From assembly GCF_900103665.1 (NCBI RefSeq), contig NZ_FNGY01000004.1:434001-498000 (forward strand): 64,000 nt of DNA. The letters are read 5' to 3'. The stretch's first letter is position 1; every line of letters begins with the position of its first letter. The notes beneath the pieces are model-generated. The model worked only from the letters and a program-made list of their open reading frames with translations, searched no databases and was not told the DNA's origin. The DNA is from Pedobacter steynii (GTDB lineage Bacteria > Bacteroidota > Bacteroidia > Sphingobacteriales > Sphingobacteriaceae). Position numbers and translations under genes: made by a program. Of this stretch, positions 43,901 through 52,129 are shown piece by piece.

Positions 43901-44168
43901 CGGGAACTTTAATGGAATACTTTCCCTGTGCATTGGTAATAGCCGCGGTTGTCGTACCTTTTACCAGTACACTGACCCCCGGCAATGTACCTCCCTTTTC
44001 ATCGTAGACAGTTCCAGTTACTACATTTTGGCGAAAATTGACCGTCAGCCGCTCGGAAGCTTGCGTGGACTGGGCAGAAAGCAGCAACGCATTTATAGCA
44101 GTTACTACAACAGCCCTTTTTGTCATCAGCCAAAACGGAGTATACACGTTTTGTATAACTTTTCTCAT
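40992..44168 (-). CDS. SusC/RagA TonB-dependent receptor (HTCS-linked PUL A)
   Basis: Outer-membrane importer partnered with the SusD gene directly downstream. I place the start at 44168 (MRKVIQNVYTPF), 1058 residues. The open frame extends to 44243, but that stretch lies in the probable leader between operator and gene. The protein has a signal peptide, a carboxypeptidase-D-like domain ('VYDEKGGTLPGVSVLVKG', 'GKYSIKVPADNAILVFSYVG'), a plug ('NELIVVGYGTQKKETVTGSI', 'LKDASAAIYGNRAANGVILV') and the barrel. No STN domain is present, consistent with HTCS rather than sigma/FecR control. Confidence 0.95.
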   Translation of the reverse strand: MRKVIQNVYTPFWLMTKRAVVVTAINALLLSAQSTQASERLTVNFRQNVVTGTVYDEKGGTLPGVSVLVKGTTTAAITNAQGKYSIKVPADNAILVFSYVGYTNLELPVTGKSVLDAKLSPDSRSLNELIVVGYGTQKKETVTGSISQIKGADLVKSPQPNLSNSLAGRFSGVIVNNRGGEPGYDGSNITIRGQATTGSNSVLVVVDGIPGQIGGLERLDPNDIESVSVLKDASAAIYGNRAANGVILVTTKRGKTGKPSISYSFNQGFSSPTRLPKLADAATYAQLMNEINFDSSPSGGMNQSYSEAQIQKFRDGSDPLLFPNTDWAKTVLKDVTKQSQHSLSVTGGTEDVKYYVSLGMINQDGLYKNGVANYKQYNFRSNVDANVSKRLKVGLSLAGREENRKFPITGAGDLFRSIYRAKPIVAAFYPNGFPTRGIEGANPAVLATDLGGTSNNPTQVLNAILKGSYQIPGIEGLSADGFFSVDKSNVFTKTFNKPYLLYEYQPGSDTYKSDIYGGNNKKATLKESQQREYLLTSNVKLNFARRFGLHDINAFVGFEQSKNNIEYFDAERFNYLSTQLPELSQGGTAATDFLNSGYSSNYTRRSIISRIAYAYDDKYLFEGQLRRDGSSIFAKGKQWGSFPSVSAGWRINKERWFSENVKFFDELKLRASYGSLGNDNVKGFQFYDNYILINNGFVAQAPGGTPTIQPGVGLSKLANPDITWEVSKKLDIGINATFLQNFTLEAIYFKQQRSDILAARNASLPGSSGIVNPYNDRSANYNPLVPSENIGKVNSEGFEGTLGYAHRGSEFNWGLSGNITYAKSKIIFVDEASGTLAYQRETGGPLNSYLLYNSIGLFRTQADLDNYPHVPGAKVGDLKFQDFNGDGVLNADDMTRQKYGNIPQIIYGFNFNASYKNFDLSVLFAGQTQVSQYVLPESGSIGNFYSSWADNRFSPTNPNGSYPKVTERASNAISGGGYRNTFWLNNASFLRLKNVELAYNLKGEFLSKIKISGVRLFASAFNLFTITKVKDYDPEGNSESGQFYPQQRIINLGANVKF

Positions 44169-44233
44169 ATCGTTTATATTTGGTTTTAGGATTAGCTCAT
44201 CAACTGTTAGCCCTAAAATCTGATGAAATCTGA

Positions 44234-44245
44234 CTGTGCGCACAG
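44234..44245. repeat. Perfect palindrome in the susC leader
   Basis: CTGTGCGCACAG is a perfect 12-bp palindrome between the operator at 44310-44341 and the susC start at 44168, within the probable 5' leader. It could be a regulator site or form a short hairpin. Confidence 0.35.
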
Positions 44246-44309
44246 CCCGGTTACAGATATAGGTATCCTGTTGACAGAAGCTAAATTCGATGGTTTTAAA
44301 CAGAATTCA

Positions 44310-44341
44310 GGGGGGCAAACTGAGAATATGTGAGGGGTAAA
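44310..44341. promoter_or_regulatory. Candidate HTCS operator upstream of susC (PUL A)
   Basis: The 32-bp site begins GGGGGGCAAACTG and repeats GGGGTAAA 22 bp later. It aligns without gaps to 58917-58948, matching at 24 of 32 positions. It lies between the HTCS 1 stop codon and susC, 142 bp upstream of the chosen susC start. Direct half-sites two helical turns apart suit the AraC-type output domain of an HTCS. Confidence 0.6.
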
Positions 44342-44367
44342 AATGCGTTTTTTGCAGGAAAGCCGGA

Positions 44368-47300
44368 TTATTTTTTCTTGAGCTCTTTGCTCAGGGTGAT
44401 GTTGTTGGAAAAGTTCTTCCGGTATTTCCGAATGTAATCTGAAGGATTCATGTTGAACAGTTTATTGAATTGTTCCCTGAAATACTTAATGTCGTTGATG
44501 CCAACCATAAACATCGTTTCTGAAATGGTGTTGTCTGTATTGATAAAAATTTCCGCTGCTTTTCTCAGACGAATGAAACGGATGAAGCTGTTGGACGACC
44601 TTCCGGAAATGGACTTTATTTTATTGAACAAGCTGGAACGGGAAATGCCAATCTCTTCTGCAAGGACCTGAATATTGAAATTGGGATCGGTGATGTGTTG
44701 CTCTACAATCCGGATACATTCCTGCAGAAAGTCCCGGTATTCCGCAGAGATTTTTGAGGTGGTCGGGTTTAGGGTGATCTCGTTATAGAAATACTTCTGC
44801 AGACTGTTTTTGCTTTTCAGGATTCCGGCCACTCTGGCTACGAGCAGGTCTTTATCAAAAGGCTTGCTGATGTAATCGTCTGCACCGATTTCCAGGCCCT
44901 TCAGTTTAATCTCCGGAGAAGAACTGGCGGTCAGCAACACTACCGGGATATGGCTTAAAGCCGCATCTTCTTTCACCAGGCTACAGATTTCTATTCCGCT
45001 GATGCCTTGCATCATCACATCACTGATGATAAAATCGGGCAATAACTCCCTGATCATCGTCATCCCTTCTTCTCCGCTTGTGGCTACATGCAAATGATAA
45101 TAAGGTTTGAAAATACTGACCAAATAATCCCTGATCGATTTATTATCATCAATGATCAGTATGGTTTTCTTTTCTGAAGCCAGCGCTTCTTCCTGCGGTT
45201 CAGCAATGACCTGTTCTTCTTCAGGCCCTGTGTTGCCTTCCTCTTCTGCCAGCTCCATCAGCAACATGGAACTGCTTTCCGAAACAGGAATCACCTGATC
45301 GGGATGGATATGGTCTTTTCCTTTCTGCAGGCTGATGACAAAAGTAGTTCCCTGATTGGGTACACTCGTATAGGTAATGGAACCGCCATGGTTTTCTATG
45401 AAATTACGGACCAGGAACAATCCGATGCCAAAGCCAGTCCTCAAAGAACTGTTTTCATCTGTTTCCTGGTAAAATCTGTTATAAATTTTCTCACCTGCAG
45501 CTTCAGGGATGCCACAACCGGTATCGATCACCTTAATCGTCAGCTGATCATCTATTTCCAGGGTTTCAAGCCTTACACTCCCCCCTTCCGGTGTAAATTT
45601 AATCGCATTTGACAACAGATTAAATATGGCAATTTCCAGTTTTTCGCGGTCGGCATAGATCCAGATGTGATCGGATGAACTCACAAAATCGTAGGCAATC
45701 CCCCTTGAATTGGCCTGATGGGAAAAGCAGAGGTACACTTCTTTACAAAGGTTGACCATGTCCAGGTCTGCTGCCTTCAGTTTATCCGCTTGGGCATCTG
45801 CTTTCCTGAAGAGCAGAAGCTGATCTACCAGACTCAGCAGTCGTTTTGCATTCCTGTATACGATATTGAGGTTGCTCGTATCCACGTTTTTATCGTCATG
45901 GTACAGCAGTTCCTTGATCGGATTGATGATCAGGGTTAATGGGGTCCGGAACTCATGGGAGATATTCGTAAAGAAAGAGAGTTTCTTTTCATTGAGTTCC
46001 TTTTCCTTTTCACTTTCTATGCTCGCTACTTTTATTTTGTATTTCAGGTCGGCCTGTTTATTCCGATAAAGCAGGTACAGGTAAATGAGCAGCGCAATGC
46101 TGGCTGCATACAGCGTGTAGGCCCACCAGGTCCAATACCATGGCGGACGAATGCTGATGACCAACACCTTTCCCTGTTCATTCCAGACGCCATCATTATT
46201 TGATGCCCTGATCCAGAGCTTATAAGTGCCCGGATTTAAGTTCGTATAAGTGGCTTTTCTTTGTGTTCCTACATGGTTCCATTTTTTATCAAAGCCAACC
46301 AATTTATAAGCGTATTCATTTTTTTCCGGATAGCGGTAGTTGAGCCCAACAAATTCAAAGGAGAACACACTTTGCTCATAATCAAGCGTCAGTTCGGTGC
46401 TGAGGTTCAGGTTTTGTTTTAATGGCCCGTTCGGATCCGGGACTACCGATTTGTTAAACAACTGAAAATCTGTAAAATAAACAGGTGGGATGATTTTATT
46501 GAATGGAATAGCCAATGGATCAAACCTGATCAGGCCCAATGCTCCGGCGAGGTAAATCTCTTTTCCATCGTTCCCCAATACGGAGTTCACGTACACTCCA
46601 TCAGCTTCGTCAAAATTCCGCACCTTCAATTCTTTGGGATCAAATTTGGAGAGTCCGCTTTCCGTAACTACCCAGATGTTGCCGTTGCGGTCTTCTGTAA
46701 TGTCCCTGAATACGTTGCTGGCAAAGCCATCTTTTGTTGAATAGACCACAAATTTCTGGTCCTTAGCCTCCACTTTATTCAGCCCGTCTGGTGTAGCTAT
46801 CCAGATATTTTGCCGGGAATCCTGAAATAAACCTCTGATGATGTTGCTGCTGATTCCACCATTGGAGCGCTCTGCAGTGCGAAAAACCTGGAAACGTTCC
46901 GTCCGCGGATTAAAACGGTTCAGACCACCTCCGTAAGTCCCGATCCAGATGTATCCTTTTTGATCTTTTAACAAAGAATACAGGTGGTTATTGCTCAAAG
47001 CATATGGATCATTCTTATTGCTGTAATAATGTTTGAAAGTATTATTATGACTATTGTAAATTTTAAGCCCCGCATCGGTAGCCAGGTAATAGATTCCGGG
47101 CTCCACCTCCAGGATATCCCGAAAAACATCCTCATTGAACAGGCTCCCTAAAGCGGAATGGTGGTCATGATGAGAAAATGTTTTCCGCTCTGGGTCATAG
47201 CTGTCAAATCCATCTTCGGTAAGGATCCATAGCGTTCCCTTAGCATCGAAATACAGCTTACTGATGTCGTTACTTTCCAGACTGTTGTGCGTTCCGTTTT

Positions 47301-48486
47301 TCTTAAATGCCGACAGCTTTCCGGATTTGTAATCGAAGGTATACAGTCCTTTATTCGTTCCGACCCAGATCTGATTGTCTTTACTCGCAAGGCTTTTTAC
47401 TTCCGCATCCCCAAGTTTAAGCGCTTTGAGGTCAAACTTGTATTGTTTACTATCTATCTTTAGAAAACCGTTCTTTGCATTGATCCAGATGATGCCATCC
47501 CGGTCTTTGTAAGCATCGCCAAAGGCATAATTGACCAGATTTTTTATCGGCTCCCATTTGTTGCTTTCGGTATCCAGCCAATGAAAGCCGTTGCTTCCGC
47601 CAACCAGTAAAGTATTGCCCGAGACCGGAAGTATGCTATAAATGCCGGTATTGTTTTTATCCGGAGCTTTAATCGCACTGAAAGTCTGTGTTTTAAGGTC
47701 AAAACGAAATAAACCGTTCCAATAGGTCCCTATCCAGATCGCATCTTTTTCATCGTAGGCGATTGCCCATACATCGTTCGGATTCTTAAATCCCGGCAAT
47801 TGCTTTTGTTGAAAGTTTTTGAATTGCTGTGTGCGTTTATCGAAGCTGTTTAATCCCCCACTCCAGTTCCCCAGCCACAGCTTACCCGCCCTGTCTTCAA
47901 TAATTGAATTGACAGATTTACCGACCATTGCATTCGGCGATTTTTGATTGGGCTGATAAACGGTAAAGGATTTCGTGGCTTCTTGGTACCTGTTAAAGCC
48001 ATCATCGGTCCCTACCCAGATGATGCCCTGTCTGTCGCAAAGCAGAGACCATATTTTGTTGTTGCTGATGGAGGAAGCAATGGATTCGTTGTGATAAAAG
48101 GATTGGAATTTTTCCGTCAGCGGATCCATCACGTTTAATCCGTCCATGGTGCCTACCCATAGCCTGCCTTTGCGGTCTTCTACGATGGTACTGATGAAGT
48201 TGTTGCTGATCGAGGACCTGTCGCCAGGCTTATGGTAAAATATTTTGAAGGTGTAACCATCAAAACGACAAAGACCGTTTTCGGTACCTACCCAGATAAA
48301 GCCTCTTTTATCCTTGAATGTAGCCGTTGTATTTTTAGAAGGAAGACCATCAGAAATGGTATAAGTTTTAAGCGCATAATTGCCATAAGGAGATTTGCCA
48401 TTCTCTGCTGGCCATGACTGCGCTTTAAGGTTTAGCGACTGAACCAAAAAATACGCAACAAGAATAAGAGTTTGTAGTAAACGCAT
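44368..48486 (-). CDS. Hybrid two-component system sensor/regulator (HTCS 1)
   Basis: One-protein two-component regulator of 1372 residues spanning the inner membrane. After a signal sequence, the periplasmic sensor has many Reg_prop beta-propeller repeats (recurring 'GxIWVGTxxGLxRFD' pattern, about 45-690) and a Y_Y_Y domain (about 700-770). A transmembrane helix follows (about 783-805), then a HisKA domain with the phosphoacceptor His844 in 'SHEFRTPLT', a HATPase ('GFGIGLFLVRNFIENHGG'), a receiver domain with Asp1156 in 'IISDVMMQG', and a C-terminal AraC helix-turn-helix (about 1255-1355). It probably senses an oligosaccharide in the periplasm and activates PUL transcription. It lies between two PULs, and candidate operators occur upstream of both susC genes. 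Confidence 0.96.
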   Translation of the reverse strand: MRLLQTLILVAYFLVQSLNLKAQSWPAENGKSPYGNYALKTYTISDGLPSKNTTATFKDKRGFIWVGTENGLCRFDGYTFKIFYHKPGDRSSISNNFISTIVEDRKGRLWVGTMDGLNVMDPLTEKFQSFYHNESIASSISNNKIWSLLCDRQGIIWVGTDDGFNRYQEATKSFTVYQPNQKSPNAMVGKSVNSIIEDRAGKLWLGNWSGGLNSFDKRTQQFKNFQQKQLPGFKNPNDVWAIAYDEKDAIWIGTYWNGLFRFDLKTQTFSAIKAPDKNNTGIYSILPVSGNTLLVGGSNGFHWLDTESNKWEPIKNLVNYAFGDAYKDRDGIIWINAKNGFLKIDSKQYKFDLKALKLGDAEVKSLASKDNQIWVGTNKGLYTFDYKSGKLSAFKKNGTHNSLESNDISKLYFDAKGTLWILTEDGFDSYDPERKTFSHHDHHSALGSLFNEDVFRDILEVEPGIYYLATDAGLKIYNSHNNTFKHYYSNKNDPYALSNNHLYSLLKDQKGYIWIGTYGGGLNRFNPRTERFQVFRTAERSNGGISSNIIRGLFQDSRQNIWIATPDGLNKVEAKDQKFVVYSTKDGFASNVFRDITEDRNGNIWVVTESGLSKFDPKELKVRNFDEADGVYVNSVLGNDGKEIYLAGALGLIRFDPLAIPFNKIIPPVYFTDFQLFNKSVVPDPNGPLKQNLNLSTELTLDYEQSVFSFEFVGLNYRYPEKNEYAYKLVGFDKKWNHVGTQRKATYTNLNPGTYKLWIRASNNDGVWNEQGKVLVISIRPPWYWTWWAYTLYAASIALLIYLYLLYRNKQADLKYKIKVASIESEKEKELNEKKLSFFTNISHEFRTPLTLIINPIKELLYHDDKNVDTSNLNIVYRNAKRLLSLVDQLLLFRKADAQADKLKAADLDMVNLCKEVYLCFSHQANSRGIAYDFVSSSDHIWIYADREKLEIAIFNLLSNAIKFTPEGGSVRLETLEIDDQLTIKVIDTGCGIPEAAGEKIYNRFYQETDENSSLRTGFGIGLFLVRNFIENHGGSITYTSVPNQGTTFVISLQKGKDHIHPDQVIPVSESSSMLLMELAEEEGNTGPEEEQVIAEPQEEALASEKKTILIIDDNKSIRDYLVSIFKPYYHLHVATSGEEGMTMIRELLPDFIISDVMMQGISGIEICSLVKEDAALSHIPVVLLTASSSPEIKLKGLEIGADDYISKPFDKDLLVARVAGILKSKNSLQKYFYNEITLNPTTSKISAEYRDFLQECIRIVEQHITDPNFNIQVLAEEIGISRSSLFNKIKSISGRSSNSFIRFIRLRKAAEIFINTDNTISETMFMVGINDIKYFREQFNKLFNMNPSDYIRKYRKNFSNNITLSKELKKK

Positions 48487-48515
48487 TTTTGGCTGGCTGT
48501 TGTTTTTTTAGGATT

Positions 48516-48523
48516 CAAATGTA
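48516..48523 (-). promoter_or_regulatory. -7 promoter element of HTCS 1
   Basis: The minus strand reads TACATTTG, an exact TAnnTTTG match, 30 bp upstream of the HTCS 1 start. No clear -33 element was found. Confidence 0.5.
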
Positions 48524-48560
48524 ACAAAATAGTCGGTGGACCGGCTATAATAAACGAAAT

Positions 48561-48613
48561 CGCCAGCATACTTCTTTCCTCAGGGTGATTTGAGAGAGAG
48601 CAGTATGCTGACG
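48561..48613 (-). terminator. Large hairpin ending PUL B
   Basis: Arms 48561-48572 and 48602-48613 pair at 11 of 12 positions (core CAGCATACT/AGTATGCTG), and pyrimidine/purine-rich inner segments extend the stem. It lies between the last PUL B gene and HTCS 1, both on the minus strand, and most likely separates the two transcription units. The following T-run is weak. Confidence 0.6.
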
Positions 48614-48658
48614 AAAACAGGGGTTATTAAGCGTATTATTTAGGAATCAAACGGTTTA

Positions 48659-49897
48659 CTATGGCGTATACGCACCGCTATAGGAAGTCATTCCGTCTTT
48701 TCTCATCGCTTCGATAATCAGACAGTTGTAGACATAATCCCAGCTTGAAGTCACCTCGGAATTCTGGTTCAAACCATAAGGCCACCAATGTTGCGTATCG
48801 CCACTCAGCTGTACATCAACGTTGCTGTTCTGGATTTTTTTCAATAGCGCATTGACATGTTCGCCCTGATATTTGCCAGCTATAATTTTCCCCGACCACC
48901 AGGTTGAAGTTCCTGTTCCAAGCGTATGGTTCATTTCATGCAGCATGGTCCTGATGTTCTGAACTCCTGTACTCGCACCAAATCTCATCCAGCCTTCATT
49001 GTTGGCATCGGCAGTGGGTACTCCCGGATCATAGTTCAGGTAAACATGTTTGGTTGCGGAGGTGAAATTTTTGATATACCAGCTGGCACTATCGATGGGC
49101 ATTTGTAGCCGGTCGTAGGCCGCCAACTGCTCTGCAGTAGGGTTTGTTGCCTTATTGAAGGTATAAGTCATTTTACCTGCAGGGATCGTTTTAAAGGTAA
49201 CATCAGCACTATAGCTTACGCCTTTTGCGTTGATGGCATAGGCGCGCACATGGTACGTTGTTTTTTCATTCAATCCTTTGACCATTGTACGGAATTTACC
49301 CGTTCCGGTGCTGTTGTGTTTTAACTTGTTGTTGCTGATGGTTGGGTTCGCGGTAGTACTCCAGCAAATTCCCTTTTCAGTCACAGCATTGCCCCCATCG
49401 GTCAGCACCTCGACATCTGTTGCGGCCAGCGTAGATCCGATGATAAACATCGGGGTAAAGGAGAAGGTCGCGCTGACTACATCTGCGGTATTGAGTTCCA
49501 TTTCGTTGCCATAAGCAATGCCTGCACTATTTTTAGCGAAAGCCCTGACATAGTATTTGGTAGAGGCCGTTAGTCCGCTCAGCCTTGCCACAAATTCACC
49601 TGAACCGGACACGCTGGTAGGTACAACGGTCAGGTCTGCGATGGTCGGATTAGGGCTAAGGCCATAACAGATTCCTCTTTCCGTAACGGATGCCCCGCCA
49701 TTGGCAGAGATCATTCCTCCGGTGGTTGCGGAAACCGTGGTAATACTGGTAAATGCAGCGGTTGTTAAGGTCGGAATTATGGCGGTACTTAGTACTGATT
49801 CCGTGTTTTCTTTTTTGATGGGAAGCGCTCCCTTCTTACAACTTTCCGCTACAATTAACAAAATTACAACGTTGAATATCAATAATTTAGTTTTCAT
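48659..49897 (-). CDS. Lipoprotein with tandem beta-sandwich repeats and HExxH metallopeptidase-like domain
   Basis: A 412-residue lipoprotein, probably surface-exposed, with the lipidated Cys at position 20 (AESC-KKG). Two tandem fibronectin/Ig-like repeats follow (about 45-140 and 142-240; both contain 'GG.A.VTE.GIC(Y/W)' and end in 'T(K/Y).(Y/V)RA(F/Y)A.N..G..Y'). The C-terminal domain (about 245-412) contains 'MLHEMNHTLGTG' with His320, Glu321 and His324, an HExxH zinc site, then 'QHWWPYGLNQNSEV'. I remember this C-terminal type from secreted proteins with ricin or CBM modules, function unassigned. The usual metzincin third ligand (HExxHxxGxxH/D) is replaced by Thr, so activity is uncertain. 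It is the last gene of PUL B, 16 bp behind GH16. Confidence 0.8.
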   Translation of the reverse strand: MKTKLLIFNVVILLIVAESCKKGALPIKKENTESVLSTAIIPTLTTAAFTSITTVSATTGGMISANGGASVTERGICYGLSPNPTIADLTVVPTSVSGSGEFVARLSGLTASTKYYVRAFAKNSAGIAYGNEMELNTADVVSATFSFTPMFIIGSTLAATDVEVLTDGGNAVTEKGICWSTTANPTISNNKLKHNSTGTGKFRTMVKGLNEKTTYHVRAYAINAKGVSYSADVTFKTIPAGKMTYTFNKATNPTAEQLAAYDRLQMPIDSASWYIKNFTSATKHVYLNYDPGVPTADANNEGWMRFGASTGVQNIRTMLHEMNHTLGTGTSTWWSGKIIAGKYQGEHVNALLKKIQNSNVDVQLSGDTQHWWPYGLNQNSEVTSSWDYVYNCLIIEAMRKDGMTSYSGAYTP

Positions 49898-49913
49898 AAT
49901 GTTTATTAATGAT

Positions 49914-50738
49914 TTAATTAGAATAGGCAGTTACATACACATTTCTTCCCTTCATGACCGCGGTCTTCAAAGACCTTGGCGCGGTACCGCTATCCCCTCC
50001 CATCTGCATATTGATGATCAGCCAGAAAGGCTTGCCGACAAAGTTTGCGGTATGGGTATCGGTCTTCACATTGTCGACGTAATAGGCAATACTGACATCG
50101 GTCGACGAGGTCTTTTCCATTACAATTTTATAGTTGTGCCAGTCCTGAGGCTTGGGAACTGCGCTTAACTTATTTTGCCAGGACAGGTGTTTCCAGTCTG
50201 GTCCGGTAGCTGTGTTTTGCCAGGTGGTATCTGTGCCTTTAAACTCCATAATGTCGCTCTCCGGTGGCCAGCTTTCTGAGCCTGTGATCCAGAATGCAGG
50301 CCAGGTCCCCTTGTTTGAAGGCACCTGAAAATCGCCGCTGATGATCCATCTGGGTTTCGCTTCGCTGACGATTATTTTATCTTTCAGATGAACGGCACCG
50401 GAATGGTAGAAGATCCTTAGTTTGGGATCGGCAGTGCTGTTACCTTCCCAGGTTTCGTGGCGGTTCGCCTTAATCTGCAGCACGCCTCCGGAAAGTATGG
50501 AAACCTGCTTTTTATACATCCTCGCAGCACCATTGTGGTCCGTACCCCAGGGGTAGAACATATTCCAGCGTGATTTAAACTTATCCGGACTGTTAAACGA
50601 ACCCGAGTCAAGTAAAATGATTGGTTTTTGAGGGCCGGATGCCGCTGAGGGCATTGCATTTTGCTGTGCAATTACAGCTTGTTTTGTGCAGAAAAGCAGG
50701 GACATCAAACTGATGAAATAGATCTTTTTGTAGCGCAT
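49914..50738 (-). CDS. Secreted GH16 endo-glycosidase
   Basis: Retaining endo-hydrolase of 274 residues with a signal peptide (about 1-24) and a single jelly-roll domain. The catalytic motif 'ESDIMEFKG' gives nucleophile Glu160, assisting Asp162 and acid/base Glu165, matching the GH16 ExDxxE pattern. Other blocks are 'GTWPAFWITGSESWPPESD' and 'WHNYKIVMEKTS'. GH16 covers laminarinases, agarases, porphyranases, carrageenases and endo-beta-1,3-galactanases; subfamily cannot be set from the sequence alone. With GH30, GH35, GH51 and GH127 nearby, an endo-galactanase acting on an arabinogalactan backbone is attractive, while a beta-1,3-glucanase is the main alternative. A large hairpin lies just upstream, between it and the binding-protein genes. 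Confidence 0.92.
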   Translation of the reverse strand: MRYKKIYFISLMSLLFCTKQAVIAQQNAMPSAASGPQKPIILLDSGSFNSPDKFKSRWNMFYPWGTDHNGAARMYKKQVSILSGGVLQIKANRHETWEGNSTADPKLRIFYHSGAVHLKDKIIVSEAKPRWIISGDFQVPSNKGTWPAFWITGSESWPPESDIMEFKGTDTTWQNTATGPDWKHLSWQNKLSAVPKPQDWHNYKIVMEKTSSTDVSIAYYVDNVKTDTHTANFVGKPFWLIINMQMGGDSGTAPRSLKTAVMKGRNVYVTAYSN

Positions 50739-50776
50739 GATTGATAAATAAGGAGATTAGTTTTCAATAGAGATTA

Positions 50777-50835
50777 AAAGGAATCTGGTCGTTCAGCTGG
50801 TGTACTGACGGATGTACTGAACGACCAGATCCTTT
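50777..50835 (-). terminator. Intra-PUL hairpin upstream of GH16
   Basis: Arms 50777-50796 and 50817-50835 are complementary over 19 bp with one bulged base and a 20-base loop. On the minus strand the stem runs into CCTTTTAATC. It may attenuate transcription between the binding proteins and the enzyme genes or stabilise the upstream mRNA. Confidence 0.6.
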
Positions 50836-50848
50836 GATTCAGAACAGG

Positions 50849-52099
50849 TTACAAGTTCTGAATGGTATAAAGGCGAACGTTTCCAATTTTGGTATAGTAG
50901 CCGTTGGCCGCCATCGTAGCGGCGAAACCGATCGATACCTGGGTGGTTTGCGTTAAGGTAAATTCTAACTTCACCGTGGCAGTGGCCGGTTGAGGGTTTA
51001 AGATCCCATATTTAATGGCAGCAGTTGGAATATTGGCAACCAGCGGCAATGAGCTACCTGCGCCTACCGCAATGTACCTTGTCCCTCCAGCATTCTGATC
51101 CAGACCATTTGCTTCAAAAGAATAGGTTCCGGCAGGCAGGCTAACCGTTTGATAAATCAACGCGTCTGTTATCCCCGGAAGTCCCCAGCCTGCTTCAAAA
51201 GAAATCATCCCTGAACCGTTTCTGAATTCATAACTCCCGTAAGTATTGTTCACGTTTTTCGCTCCCGCGCTTGTGGTCCAGTCGGCCACTAAACCCCATC
51301 TGGAATTATCCCAGCTAGATCTGGAAAAATTACCACCCGCATTCTTAAGATAGGTATTGGTCACGTTTATCTTAAGGAATGCTGGTGCAACGATCTGCCT
51401 TGTGCTGACCGCTGAATAGAAGGTATCTACGCTGATCGTGTCCGGTAAAAACAGGGTTTTGTAATTGATGGTAGAACCGTATTTGAAATCCTTCAAGGCA
51501 ATCCTGGAAGAATCTATAGGAATCCGGACCGTAGCAGATTGATTGTTGAGTTTCGTATAGGTAATATCTGTTGCAAATACCCCTGTTAAGCGATCCATCC
51601 CCAGCCAATCCACCGTAGTGATGCCTGTAGTTTCATCTGTCTTTGCAGCGGTAATGTCTCTGTTTGTCAACCCTGCCTGGTATCGGCTTCCATAGGTCCG
51701 CCCGGAAGTATTTACCGGGATCGAACGGTTTCCTGCCGCATCGTAGGTATAAATCACAAAGTTCTGAAAACCTTCAGTGGCAATATTGACAAATCTATGA
51801 ATCGTATCAGCGATCATTTCTTTCGTCACCGGTATCACCAGCGAATCTTTTTTATTGTTCCAGAAGACCCTGCATTCTACAATTTTAGGGTCTGAGGTGA
51901 TCATGCCTTTGATCATGACTCTGTTTTTTCCCGAATAAACCTTCACAGAATCCAGTTTACCGATATAGGAAATCTCGCCATCTTTAACGAATTCTTTGTA
52001 CTTATCCGCCTTTTCGCAAGAGGCCAGGGATATGGTCATCATCGCAAGCAGCAATAAGCGAGGCTGCTTAAACAAGCGACTTAATATGTTGTTTTTCAT
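50849..52099 (-). CDS. Surface lipoprotein, DUF4998 plus DUF5013
   Basis: Probable surface glycan-binding lipoprotein. The start at 52099 (MKNNILSRLF) gives 416 residues and a lipoprotein signal with Cys at about 29 (SLASC-EK). The N-terminal DUF4998 type domain covers about 32-215 ('KLDSVKVYSGKNRVMIKGMI', 'SDPKIVECRVFWNNKKDSLV') and a C-terminal DUF5013-like beta-sandwich about 245-415 ('LPAGTYSFEANGLDQN', 'YYTKIGNVRLY'). Neither domain has a defined activity, but both are common in genes right behind susCD. It follows the DUF4959-type lipoprotein gene by about 30 bp and belongs to the same operon. Confidence 0.82.
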   Translation of the reverse strand: MKNNILSRLFKQPRLLLLAMMTISLASCEKADKYKEFVKDGEISYIGKLDSVKVYSGKNRVMIKGMITSDPKIVECRVFWNNKKDSLVIPVTKEMIADTIHRFVNIATEGFQNFVIYTYDAAGNRSIPVNTSGRTYGSRYQAGLTNRDITAAKTDETTGITTVDWLGMDRLTGVFATDITYTKLNNQSATVRIPIDSSRIALKDFKYGSTINYKTLFLPDTISVDTFYSAVSTRQIVAPAFLKINVTNTYLKNAGGNFSRSSWDNSRWGLVADWTTSAGAKNVNNTYGSYEFRNGSGMISFEAGWGLPGITDALIYQTVSLPAGTYSFEANGLDQNAGGTRYIAVGAGSSLPLVANIPTAAIKYGILNPQPATATVKLEFTLTQTTQVSIGFAATMAANGYYTKIGNVRLYTIQNL

Positions 52100-52129
52100 C
52101 TTTATAAGATTAAATTTCTGGGTCATTAA

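Noticed and set aside
44169..44243. Upstream ATG at 44243 as the susC start
   Set aside because: The stretch includes a palindrome and probable leader sequence; the Met at 44168 begins a signal-bearing N-terminus of normal length.
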